64,000 nucleotides of DNA from Paucibacter_B soli (GTDB lineage: Bacteria; Pseudomonadota; Gammaproteobacteria; Burkholderiales; Burkholderiaceae_C). Under the pieces are notes generated by a model. The model saw nothing but the letters and a program-made list of their open reading frames with translations. It was not told where the DNA came from and ran no database searches. The first letter of the stretch is position 1. The number at the start of each line of letters is the position of its first letter. A program made the translations under genes and the position numbers. This document shows, piece by piece, positions 52,349-63,562 of this stretch. The stretch is taken from the NCBI RefSeq assembly GCF_037482845.1, contig NZ_JBBHJW010000005.1, positions 321,333 to 385,332 of the forward strand. The letters are read 5' to 3'.

Positions 52349-53103
52349 GAGCCTTGATCGCCGACGACGAGGAAGGCCCGCGCGAACAGCTGGCGGCCGC
52401 GCTGGCGCGCCTGTGGCCCGAGCTGCAGATCGTGTCGCGCAGCGAGAACGGCATCGACGCGTGGGACGATGCGCTGGCGCTGGAGCCCGACATCTGCTTC
52501 CTCGACATACGCATGCCCGGCCTCAGCGGCCTGGACGTGGCGCAACGCCTGGCGCGCTTGAGCGAGCCGCCGCAGCTGGTGTTCGTCACCGCCTATGGCG
52601 ACCATGCGCTCAGCGCCTTCGAGGCCGGCGCGATCGACTATGTGCTCAAGCCGGTGGACGACGGCCGCCTGGCGCAGACGGTGGCGCGCCTGCGCAATCG
52701 GCAGGCCGCGGCGCAACCGAGCGCACAGGCCATGCAGGCCCTGCTGCAGCAGCTGCTGCCCGCGGTGCAGCAGCGCCCGCCGGCCCGCCCCATCCAGGCC
52801 AGCCTGGGCCGCGAGATCAGGCTGATCGCGCCCGAGGAGGTGATCTATTTCGAGAGCGACAGCCGCTACACCCGCGTGGTGTTCGAGGGCGGCGAGGCGC
52901 TGATACGTACGCCGCTGAAGGAATTGCTGGCCACCCTGGATGGCGCGCAGTTCTGGCAGGTGCACCGCTCGGTGCTGGTGAACAGCCGCTGCATCGCCAG
53001 CGCGCTGCGGGTGGACGAGAACAGCATGCAGCTCACGCTCAAGGGGCGCGAGGAGCGGCTGCCGGTGTCGCGCCAGTTCCAGGGCCTGTTCAAAGGGCAG
53101 TGA
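52345..53103 (+). CDS. LytTR-family response regulator
   Basis: 252 aa. Receiver domain with acidic residues D7/D8/E9 and phospho-acceptor Asp54 (CFLDIRMPGLSGLD); the conserved Lys is in DYVLKPVDDGRL. A Gln/Ala-rich linker precedes the LytTR DNA-binding domain (IRLIAPEEVIYFESDSRYTRV, LKELLATLDGAQFWQVHRSVLVN). LytTR regulators bind pairs of direct repeats upstream of targets such as permeases or autolysis genes. The target is unknown. It is translationally coupled to the LytS-type kinase gene upstream. Confidence 0.94.
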   Translation: MRALIADDEEGPREQLAAALARLWPELQIVSRSENGIDAWDDALALEPDICFLDIRMPGLSGLDVAQRLARLSEPPQLVFVTAYGDHALSAFEAGAIDYVLKPVDDGRLAQTVARLRNRQAAAQPSAQAMQALLQQLLPAVQQRPPARPIQASLGREIRLIAPEEVIYFESDSRYTRVVFEGGEALIRTPLKELLATLDGAQFWQVHRSVLVNSRCIASALRVDENSMQLTLKGREERLPVSRQFQGLFKGQ

Positions 53104-53168
53104 GTGATCGCCGACGCGGCGCACGCGCTGAGCGCACGCCCAGGGCCAGCCCGGGGTAGACAAGCGGT

Positions 53169-53196
53169 GGTGTGGGCTCACAATCGGCGCCACACC
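53169..53196. repeat. Inverted repeat before the M14 carboxypeptidase gene
   Basis: GGTGTGG (53169-53175) and CCACACC (53190-53196) form a perfect seven-base stem with a 14-base loop, 20 bases before the start codon at 53216 and with no T-run. It could be an operator or a leader hairpin; nothing more can be said. Confidence 0.4.
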
Positions 53197-53215
53197 TAGC
53201 TCCAACGATCCCGAT

Positions 53216-54928
53216 ATGGCTGCTGCCCTTCCATCCCCGCGCTTCGACGAGTTCTACCGCCACGAGGCCCTGACCGAGCTGCTGTTCGCCTATGCCGAGG
53301 CGCGGCCCAATCTGGTGTCGGTGCGCTCCATCGGCAAGAGTCACGAGGGCCGCGACATCTGGGTGCTGGTGCTGACCAATACCGCCACCGGCGCCGACGT
53401 CGACAAGCCGGCCTTCTGGCTGGACGGCAATATCCACGCCGCCGAACTCAGCGCCTGCACCGCCTGCCTGTTCTACCTGGACGACCTGCTCAACAAGTAC
53501 GGCCTGGAGCCGCAGGTGACGCAGCTGCTCGATACGCGCGTCGTCTATATGGTGCCGCGCCTGAACCCCGATGGCGCCGAGCTGGCGCTGTTGCCGAGGC
53601 CGCGCCACATCCGCTCGTCCACGCGCCCCTACCCCTATGACGAGGAACCGGTGGACGGCCTCAATATCGAGGACGTGGACGGCGATGGCCGTATCCTCAC
53701 GATGCGCGTACCCGACCCACATGGCGGCTACAAAAAGCACGCCGGCGACCCGCGCCTGATGGTGGCGCGCGAGCCGGGCGAGTTCGGCGGCGAGTACTAC
53801 CGCCTGATACCCGAGGGCTTCATCAAGCACCACGACGGCCTTACGGTGACGGTCAACCCCGACCGCGAGGGGTTGGACCTGAACCGCAACTTCCCGAGCG
53901 AATGGCGCCAGGAATACAAGCAGCTCGGCGCCGGCCCCTACCCGACCAGCGAGCCCGAGGTGCGGGCTATGGTGGACTTCATCGTCGCCCACCCCAATAT
54001 CGGCGCGGCCATCAGCTACCACACCCACAGCGGCGTGATCCTGCGTCCCATGGGCTCGCAGAGCGACGACGAGATGATTCCCGAGGACCTGTGGAGCTAC
54101 AAGCAGTTCTCGGCCCTGGGCGAGAAGCACACCGGCTACCCGGCCATCAGCATCTGGCACGACTTCAAGTACCACCCCAAGGACATCATCAGCGGCACGC
54201 AGGACTGGGTCTACGAGCACCTGGGCGCGCTGTTCTGGGTGGTGGAGATCTGGTCGCCCAACAAGGCCGCCGGCATCGAGGGCTATAAGTGGATCGACTG
54301 GTACCGCGAGCATCCGGTGGAGGACGACCTCAAGCTGCTCAAGTGGAGCGACGAGCAATGCGGCGGGCAGGCCCATGTGGACTGGCAGCCCTTCCAGCAT
54401 CCGCAGCTCGGCGCGGTGGAGATCGGCGGCTGGGACAAGATGAACTTCTGGCGCAACCCACCGCCGCATCTGCGCGAACGCGAGGCGGCGCGCTTCCCGG
54501 CCTGGATGAACCAGATCGCGCTCTCGCTGCCCAAGCTGGAGCTATTGCGCACCGAGGTGCGCGCGCTCGGCCCCGACACCTGGCGCGTGCGCCTGGCGGT
54601 GGCCAACAGCGGTTATCTGCCCGCCTACGTGACCCGCCGCGCGCTGGAACGCAAGGTGGTGCGCGGCGTGATGTTCCATATCCACCTGCCCGACCCGCTG
54701 CTGAACCCCGAGATCAGCCTGGTGAGCGGCAAGGAGCGCATGGAGGGCCCGCAGTTGGAGGGTCATGCGCCCAAACAGTCGCAGCATGCCTTCCTGCCCA
54801 ATCGTGAGGTCACCGCGGATCGCGCCGTGGGCGAGTGGGTGGTACGCGCGCCCAAGGGCACGCGTTTGGCGCTCAGCGCCAGCGCCGAGCGGGCAGGGAC
54901 GGTGCGGACCGAGGTGGTGCTGGATTAG
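53216..54928 (+). CDS. M14-family zinc carboxypeptidase
   Basis: 570 aa. The HxxE zinc site is His74 and Glu77 in DGNIHAAELSA, with a later His in ISYHTHSGVILRP; the catalytic Glu is expected in LFWVVEIWSP. It has VPRLNPDGAEL and GLDLNRNFPSEW, all in M14 order. M14 enzymes remove C-terminal residues from peptides. There is no signal peptide, so it is probably cytoplasmic, unlike most large M14 peptidases. After the catalytic domain, 200 residues of probable beta domain follow. It has no obvious partner genes. Confidence 0.9.
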   Translation: MAAALPSPRFDEFYRHEALTELLFAYAEARPNLVSVRSIGKSHEGRDIWVLVLTNTATGADVDKPAFWLDGNIHAAELSACTACLFYLDDLLNKYGLEPQVTQLLDTRVVYMVPRLNPDGAELALLPRPRHIRSSTRPYPYDEEPVDGLNIEDVDGDGRILTMRVPDPHGGYKKHAGDPRLMVAREPGEFGGEYYRLIPEGFIKHHDGLTVTVNPDREGLDLNRNFPSEWRQEYKQLGAGPYPTSEPEVRAMVDFIVAHPNIGAAISYHTHSGVILRPMGSQSDDEMIPEDLWSYKQFSALGEKHTGYPAISIWHDFKYHPKDIISGTQDWVYEHLGALFWVVEIWSPNKAAGIEGYKWIDWYREHPVEDDLKLLKWSDEQCGGQAHVDWQPFQHPQLGAVEIGGWDKMNFWRNPPPHLREREAARFPAWMNQIALSLPKLELLRTEVRALGPDTWRVRLAVANSGYLPAYVTRRALERKVVRGVMFHIHLPDPLLNPEISLVSGKERMEGPQLEGHAPKQSQHAFLPNREVTADRAVGEWVVRAPKGTRLALSASAERAGTVRTEVVLD

Positions 54929-54937
54929 GGCCTGGCC

Positions 54938-55657
54938 TCAATTCTCCTTAGGCCCCAGCCCCTGTTCCTTGGCCGCCTGCATGGCCTCGCGCCAGACGCG
55001 TGCGGGCACAAAGCTGCGCAGCTGCAGCATGGCCTTTTCGATCAGCGCGGGGTGCAGCTCGTGGCCGATGTCGGGCAGGATGTCGGCGGTGATGTCGGCG
55101 CCCAGCTGCACCAGGCGCTTGGCGGCCAGCACCTGATCCTGGTAGGGCAGGGTGCCATCCTGCAGGCCATGCATCAGGTGCAGGCTCACGTTCAGCGGCG
55201 CGTGCCCGGGCATATTGGCGTAGGCGCCGCTGAAGGCCAGCACGCGGCCGGCGAGGGCCACCTCGGCCTGCACCGCCTCCAGCGCCATCACCGCCCCTTG
55301 TGAGAAGCCGGCCAGCGCCACGCGCTCCCAGGGCAGGTCGAACTGCTCGCCCCAGGCCCGCACGGTGGCGATGAAGCCGGGCAGGGCCTCGGCCACGCGC
55401 TGGGCATGGTTGGCGTCGTTGGCGTCCTTGAGCGAATACCACTGGTAGCCGGCGCCCCCGCCAGGGATCTGGTCATAGGGCTCGGGCGCATTGATCGACA
55501 CCACCGCGGCCTGCGGGTACTGGGCGCGCAGGGCCTGGGCCAGCGGGCGCATCTGGCTGGCATCGCCGCCAGCGCCGTGCAGCAGCAAAAACAACAGCTC
55601 GGGCAGGCCCTTGTCGGGCAGCAGGGCGAGGGCTTGGGAGCGGGCAGGGGTGTTCAT
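54938..55657 (-). CDS. Alpha/beta-hydrolase, carboxylesterase/phospholipase (YpfH-like)
   Basis: 239 aa from the ATG at 55657; an in-frame ATG five codons upstream is possible. The fold starts with LPELLFLLLHGAGGD (oxyanion loop). The nucleophile Ser119 is in ALAGFSQGAVM, and the remaining triad is Asp167 (LMHGLQDGTLPYQ) and His199 (LPDIGHELHP). This is the Abhydrolase_2 pattern of small esterases such as E. coli YpfH. Cytoplasmic. The natural substrate is not evident. It is convergent with the M14 gene, nine bases apart, and divergent from the PAS-GGDEF gene. Confidence 0.92.
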   Translation of the reverse strand: MNTPARSQALALLPDKGLPELLFLLLHGAGGDASQMRPLAQALRAQYPQAAVVSINAPEPYDQIPGGGAGYQWYSLKDANDANHAQRVAEALPGFIATVRAWGEQFDLPWERVALAGFSQGAVMALEAVQAEVALAGRVLAFSGAYANMPGHAPLNVSLHLMHGLQDGTLPYQDQVLAAKRLVQLGADITADILPDIGHELHPALIEKAMLQLRSFVPARVWREAMQAAKEQGLGPKEN

Positions 55658-55691
55658 GGGCGGATTGTCCATGCGTTCTGAACTCACAATT

Positions 55692-55711
55692 GCGCGCTGC
55701 CGGCAGCGCGC
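55692..55711. promoter_or_regulatory. Perfect 20-base palindrome in a divergent promoter region
   Basis: GCGCGCTGCC followed directly by GGCAGCGCGC, with no central spacer. It lies between the divergent hydrolase and PAS-GGDEF genes, 35 bases from the hydrolase start and 69 from the other. It is a candidate operator for a dimeric regulator, or a very stable hairpin. Confidence 0.45.
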
Positions 55712-55780
55712 GCGCCGCGCGCCGATGCATACTCGAATGCAAACGAATTCCAGGGGGCCACGCTGTGCCGGAGGCGTTTC

Positions 55781-57178
55781 ATGGATGAGTTTGCTGACTT
55801 CAGCCTGCGCAGCTTGCTTGAACATGCCCATATGGGCGTGATCATTCATCGCTGGGATTCACGCATCGTCTACGCTAACCCTGCGGCGTTGCGCCTGCTG
55901 CGCCTGAGCTTCGCGCAGCTGATAGGCAAGGATGCGTTGGACCCACAGTGGAACTTCATCGACGAGCGTAACCGCCGTCTGCATATGGACGAGTTCCCGG
56001 TCAACAAGGTGAAGCGCTTCTTGGCGCCGATACGCAACGAGGTGGTGGGGGTGGTGGATGGCTCCACTCCCGATGTGACCTGGTTTTCGGTGAACGCCTA
56101 TCCCGAGTTGCATGACAGCGACGAGCAGGGCTTCATCGTGGTGATCTTTGCCGAGATCACCACCGACAAGCGCGCCTTCTCATTTCGCGACATCGTCGAG
56201 CATGCCGAGGACATCGTGGTGGTGACCGAGGCCGACGATGTCGAGCCACCCTGCGGGCCGAAGATCGTCTATGTGAACCAGGCCTTCGAGCGCCTCACTG
56301 GCTATCGTGCCGATGAAGTGATCGGCGAGACACCGCGCCTGTTGCAGGGAAGCCTGACCAGCGCCGAAGCGCGCCTGCGTATCGCCGAGCGTTTGCGCCA
56401 GAAGCTGCCGGTGCGCGAAAAGCTGCTCAACTACACCAAGGATGGCCAGCCCTACTGGCTGGACATGAATATCGTGCCGCTGAGCAACCGCTATGGCGAG
56501 GTCACGCACTTCGCCGCCATCGAGCGCAATGTCAGCGACCAGACCTTTCGTGCCGAACAGCTCGAAAAACGCAACCAGGATCTCAAGGCCCTGAAGGAAA
56601 ACCTCAAGGCCCTGGTGGATCAGCGCACGCTGGAATTGCGCGACGCCAATCTCAAGCTGGAGCGCCTGGCCTATTACGACGGCCTCACCAACATCCCGAA
56701 CCGGCGCAGCTTTCTGGACCAGGCGGCCCAGCAGTTTGCGCGCGCGGCGCGGCGCCAACTGCGCCTGGCCGTGGGCATGGTTGATCTGGACCTGTTCAAG
56801 GCCATCAACGACCGGCATGGCCATGAAGCTGGCGACCTGACGCTGGTGGAGGTGGCGGCCTGCCTGACGCGCTTCTTCCGGCAAGAAGACGCGTTCGGCC
56901 GCTTTGGCGGCGAGGAGTTTGCGCTCTGTCTGGTGCTGCCCGATGGCGGCGATGCGCGAGCGATCGGCGAGCGTCTGCGCGAGGCGATTGCTTGCCTGGA
57001 GGTCAGGCTGGCCGAGCGGCCAGGCTTTGGCGTTACCGCCAGCATCGGCATCGCCGTGGTCGGCGCCGACAGCGAGGTAGCCGCCGCGCTGCGGCTGGCC
57101 GATGCTGCGCTCTACCAGGCCAAGCATGAGGGCCGCAACCGCGTCATCGTGCTTGAGAGCGACGCGGGCGCAAGCTAG
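55781..57178 (+). CDS. PAS-PAS-GGDEF diguanylate cyclase with LOV-like second PAS
   Basis: 465 aa, no membrane segment; GGAGG ribosome site. PAS1 (about 10-130) reads LLEHAHMGVIIHRWDSRIVYANPAALRL. PAS2 (about 140-260) has LOV-like wording, KIVYVNQAFERLTGYRADEV and LLNYTKDGQPYWLDM. At the place of the photoactive LOV cysteine it has Pro185 (GETPRLLQG), so blue-light adduct chemistry is not expected. A coiled coil leads to the GGDEF domain, with GGEEF at 376-380 and the I-site RQED five residues before, so it is active and feedback-inhibited in principle. It has no EAL domain. Convergent with the hybrid kinase, eight bases apart. Confidence 0.92.
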   Translation: MDEFADFSLRSLLEHAHMGVIIHRWDSRIVYANPAALRLLRLSFAQLIGKDALDPQWNFIDERNRRLHMDEFPVNKVKRFLAPIRNEVVGVVDGSTPDVTWFSVNAYPELHDSDEQGFIVVIFAEITTDKRAFSFRDIVEHAEDIVVVTEADDVEPPCGPKIVYVNQAFERLTGYRADEVIGETPRLLQGSLTSAEARLRIAERLRQKLPVREKLLNYTKDGQPYWLDMNIVPLSNRYGEVTHFAAIERNVSDQTFRAEQLEKRNQDLKALKENLKALVDQRTLELRDANLKLERLAYYDGLTNIPNRRSFLDQAAQQFARAARRQLRLAVGMVDLDLFKAINDRHGHEAGDLTLVEVAACLTRFFRQEDAFGRFGGEEFALCLVLPDGGDARAIGERLREAIACLEVRLAERPGFGVTASIGIAVVGADSEVAAALRLADAALYQAKHEGRNRVIVLESDAGAS

Positions 57179-57186
57179 CGCGGCGT

Positions 57187-60519
<3,333 letters not shown>

Positions 60520-60604
60520 AAGAGGGGGTGGTGAACAGCGGGACTGACCCGGAAACCACGCACAGATCGCCCGCAGCGCGAGGATCTGCGCATTTCTTGG
60601 CGCT

Positions 60605-61435
60605 TCAGCGCGGCTTGGCGCGGTTCAGCTGCTCGCGCGTCTGCAGTGCCACGCGGCGGGCCGCGGCGGCAAAGTCCTCGCCGCTGCTGGCATAGAGCAC
60701 GGCGCGCGAGGAACTCACGACGACGGGGCTGCCCGGCCGCCAGCCCGCCTTCACGGTGGCGTCGGCATCGCCGCCCTGGGCGCCCACGCCCGGAATCAGC
60801 AGGGGCAGGCTGGGGGCCAGCTCGCGCACGCGCGCAATCTCGCCCGGAAAGGTGGCGCCCACCACCAGGCCCAGCTGGCCATTCTTTGCGTTCCACTCGG
60901 TCTGCGCCAGGCGGGCCAGGTGCTCGTAGAGGCGCGGCTGTCCGTCCACATCGGCCAGGCGCTGGTTCTGCCAGTCGCTGCCGCCGGGGTTGGAGGTGCG
61001 GCACAAGAGGATGGCGCCCTTGTCGGGGTAGCGCAGATAGGGCTCGATGCTGTCGAAGCCCATGAAGGGCGAGAGCGTCACCGCGTCGGCCTGGTAGCGC
61101 ACAAAGGCCTCGCGGGCATATTGCTCGGCGGTGGAGCCGATATCGCCGCGCTTGGCGTCCAGGATCACCGGCACATGGGGGGCGACGCGCTTGATATGCG
61201 CCATCAGGCGCTCCAGCTGGCTTTCGGCGCCATGCGCGGCAAAGTAGGCGATCTGCGGCTTGAAGGCGATCACCAGGTCCTTGGTGGCGTCGACGATGGC
61301 GGCGCAGAAGTCGTAGATGCGCGCCGCGTCGTTCTTCCAGGCGCCCGGGAACTTGGCGGGTTCGGGGTCCAGCCCCACGCACAGCAGCGAGTCGTTGAGT
61401 TGTTCGGCGGCGTGGAGTTGCTGGATGAAATTCAT
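60605..61435 (-). CDS. pyrF: Orotidine 5'-phosphate decarboxylase (type 2)
   Basis: 276 aa from the ATG at 61435. It makes UMP from OMP in pyrimidine synthesis. The catalytic array D93-A-K95-R-G-D98 lies in VILDAKRGDIGSTAEQYA; the phosphate-binding end is GVGAQGGDADATVKAG. The length (about 270) and the wording CVGLDPEPAKFP and IAFKPQIAYF fit the longer type-2 PyrF of betaproteobacteria, not the 245-residue E. coli type. It is divergent from the GNAT gene by 68 bases. Confidence 0.96.
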   Translation of the reverse strand: MNFIQQLHAAEQLNDSLLCVGLDPEPAKFPGAWKNDAARIYDFCAAIVDATKDLVIAFKPQIAYFAAHGAESQLERLMAHIKRVAPHVPVILDAKRGDIGSTAEQYAREAFVRYQADAVTLSPFMGFDSIEPYLRYPDKGAILLCRTSNPGGSDWQNQRLADVDGQPRLYEHLARLAQTEWNAKNGQLGLVVGATFPGEIARVRELAPSLPLLIPGVGAQGGDADATVKAGWRPGSPVVVSSSRAVLYASSGEDFAAAARRVALQTREQLNRAKPR

Positions 61436-61503
61436 GGGGCTCTTGGGGGGCTGGTGGCAGGTGGCGTATTGTCGCGCTTTTGCCATTTGACGAAGGAGCT
61501 GGC

Positions 61504-62439
61504 ATGGAGGTGTTGCGGACCGAGAGACTGAGGCTGCGCTGGTTCACGCTGGACGACGCGCCCCAGCTGCTGGCGCTGCTCAACGAGCCGGGCTGGATCA
61601 GCAATATCTCCGACCCGGGCGTGCGCGATCTGGCGCAGGCGCGCGACTGGATGCAGAGCCGCCTGCTGGACCATTATTGGAAGTTGGGCCATGGATTCTG
61701 GGCGCTGGAGCGCCTGGCCGATGGCGAGTTCCTGGGCCTGTGCGGCGTGTTCAAGCGCGATGCGCTGGAACATCCCGATGTCGGCTATGCCCTGCTGGAG
61801 CGCCACCAGGGCCAGGGCTATGCGCGCGAGGCAGCGGCGGCCAGCCTGCGTTATGCCCATGAGGTGCTGGGCCTGGACTGTGTGCAGGCCATCATTGCGC
61901 CGCACAACCAGGCCTCGGCGCGGGTGCTCTTGGCCATCGGCATGCAGGAACAGGGCCAGCGCCAAGTGGCGGGCTATGACGGTGGCTCGCTGCTGTTCGA
62001 ATGGCGTGCCGCCAGCGGCGCCGCCGACGACGACGCGGCCCAGATCGATGCCCTGGCCGCGCGCTTTCTGGGCGCCTTCGCGAATCGCGACGGCCGCTGC
62101 CCGACGCTGGCGGCGCTGCCCTACTGGATGCTGCCGGACGCGCAGATCCGCTGCCAGGATGGCCAGCAGGGCGCGCAGCTGATGGACGTGCAGGGCTTTG
62201 TGCTGCCACGCGCCGAGCTGCTGCGCGAGGGCGGCCGGCTGCAGGACTTCGCCGAATGGGAGCTGGTGCATGAGACACGCATCCACGGCCGGATCGCGCA
62301 ACGCTGGCTGCGCTACGAGAAGGCCGGGCGCCTGGACGGCGCACCCTATGCCGGCCGCGGGCAGAAAAGCCTGCAGCTGCTGAAGACGGCGCGCGGCTGG
62401 AGGATCGCGGCCGTGCTGTGGCAGGACGAGGCCGCCTGA
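61504..62439 (+). CDS. GNAT acetyltransferase fused to an NTF2/SnoaL-like domain
   Basis: 311 aa from the ATG at 61504 with GAAGGAG just upstream; an ATG eight codons earlier is less likely. Residues 1-170 form a RimJ/RimL-type GNAT domain (MEVLRTERLRLRWFTLDDAP, WALERLADGEFLGLCGVF) with the acetyl-CoA loop ERHQGQGYAREAAAA. From about 185 on, the sequence (IDALAARFLGAFANRDGRC, then ELVHETRIHGRIAQRWLRYEKAG, LLKTARGWRIAAVLWQDE) looks like an NTF2/SnoaL-like domain. Substrate unknown. Fusions of this kind suggest a ligand-binding partner domain for the acetyltransferase (inference). Confidence 0.85.
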   Translation: MEVLRTERLRLRWFTLDDAPQLLALLNEPGWISNISDPGVRDLAQARDWMQSRLLDHYWKLGHGFWALERLADGEFLGLCGVFKRDALEHPDVGYALLERHQGQGYAREAAAASLRYAHEVLGLDCVQAIIAPHNQASARVLLAIGMQEQGQRQVAGYDGGSLLFEWRAASGAADDDAAQIDALAARFLGAFANRDGRCPTLAALPYWMLPDAQIRCQDGQQGAQLMDVQGFVLPRAELLREGGRLQDFAEWELVHETRIHGRIAQRWLRYEKAGRLDGAPYAGRGQKSLQLLKTARGWRIAAVLWQDEAA

Positions 62440-62454
62440 CAGGTGCTGGTGCGG

Positions 62455-62500
62455 ACGGATTTCCGTCGTGGCGGCTGCCGCGGCGCACGGAATTCCGTCG
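62455..62500. promoter_or_regulatory. Two near-identical dyads upstream of the binding-protein genes
   Basis: ACGGATTTCCGTCG (62455-62468) and ACGGAATTCCGTCG (62487-62500) differ in one base and each is a dyad (ACGGA with TCCGT). They are exactly 32 bases apart, close to three helical turns, and 118-163 bases before the solute-binding protein start. The arrangement suggests cooperative operator sites for a dimeric regulator. Confidence 0.5.
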
Positions 62501-62617
62501 CCGCCCCCGTCGCCGCGGGCGCGTCGCGCACAATGAATCAAGCACTTAGCGGCCGCCAACGCGAGCCGGCTCCGGGAAATCCCGCAATGGCACAGCAAGT
62601 GCAAGCCTGAAGCCATC

Positions 62618-63532
62618 ATGCGCCTTGCCCAGCTCGTCCGCCCGCTCTGCTGCCTTGCCGCCACGCTGCTGGCCAGCGCGGCGCTGGCGGCCTCGCCGCT
62701 GCTGGCGCAGAGCGACACGCTGCGCCGCATTGCCGTCACCGGCACCATCAGCCTGGGCCATCGCGAATCCTCGGTGCCCTTCTCCTATTACGACGAGCGC
62801 CGCCAAGTGGTGGGCTATTCGCACGAGCTGATGCTCAAGGTGGCGGAGGGGGTGCGCAAGGAGCTCGCACTGCCGGCCCTGACGCTGCGCCTGGTGCCCG
62901 TGACCTCGCAGAACCGCATGGCCCTGGTGCAGAACGGCGCCGTCGACCTGGAATGCGGCTCCAGCTCCAACACCCTGGCACGGCAGCGCCAGGTGGCGTT
63001 CTCGACCTCGATCTTCGTGGTCAGCACGCGCATGCTGGTGCGCCGGGACTCGGGGCTGAAGGACTTTGCCGACCTGGCCGGCAAGCGCGCCGTGGTGACG
63101 GCCGGCACCACCTCCGAGCGCCTGCTGCGCAGCTGGAACGAAACCCATGGCGGCCGCATCCAGCTGCTCAGCGCGCGCGACCATGGCGATGCCTTCCACT
63201 CGCTCGAAACCGGCAAGGTCGATGCGCTGATGCTGGACGACGCCCTGCTGCACGGCGAGCGCGCCAAGGCCGCGCGACCCGAGGACTGGGTGGTCACCGG
63301 CACGCCCATGTCGGCCGAGGTCTATGGTTGCATGATGCGGCGCGGTGACCCCGGCTTCAAGGCCTTGGTGGATCGCGAGCTGACCCACCTGCTGCTGAGC
63401 GGCGAGGCGCTGAAGATCTACACGCGCTGGTTCCAGCGCCCGATTCCGCCCAAGGGACTGAACCTCAACCAGCCGCCCTCCGAGGCGCTGCTGCGGCTCT
63501 ACCAGTTGCCCACCGATCAGGCCTTGCCCTGA
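62618..63532 (+). CDS. Amino-acid ABC transporter binding protein (GltI family), first of two
   Basis: 304 aa with a signal peptide (LCCLAATLLASAALAASPLLAQ). Family-3 binding-protein wording: RIAVTGTISLGHRESSVPFSYYD, VGYSHELMLKVAEGV, then VTSQNRMALVQNGAVDLECGSSSN, the glutamate/aspartate GltI signature. The second lobe has LMLDDALLHGERAKA and the C-terminal KIYTRWFQRPIPPKGLNLN. It is a paralogue of the next gene, 30 bases downstream, so the two were duplicated in tandem. Permease and ATPase genes would be expected beyond the window. The ligand is probably an acidic amino acid, but the ligand site is not identical in the two copies. Confidence 0.92.
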   Translation: MRLAQLVRPLCCLAATLLASAALAASPLLAQSDTLRRIAVTGTISLGHRESSVPFSYYDERRQVVGYSHELMLKVAEGVRKELALPALTLRLVPVTSQNRMALVQNGAVDLECGSSSNTLARQRQVAFSTSIFVVSTRMLVRRDSGLKDFADLAGKRAVVTAGTTSERLLRSWNETHGGRIQLLSARDHGDAFHSLETGKVDALMLDDALLHGERAKAARPEDWVVTGTPMSAEVYGCMMRRGDPGFKALVDRELTHLLLSGEALKIYTRWFQRPIPPKGLNLNQPPSEALLRLYQLPTDQALP

Positions 63533-63562
63533 ATACCCCCCCCCAACCCTTCTGGAGACACC

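Noticed and set aside
63536..63544. Run of nine C before the second GltI-like gene as a phase-variable tract
   Set aside because: It is outside the coding region and not placed between promoter elements that I can identify; a simple homopolymer is the easier explanation.
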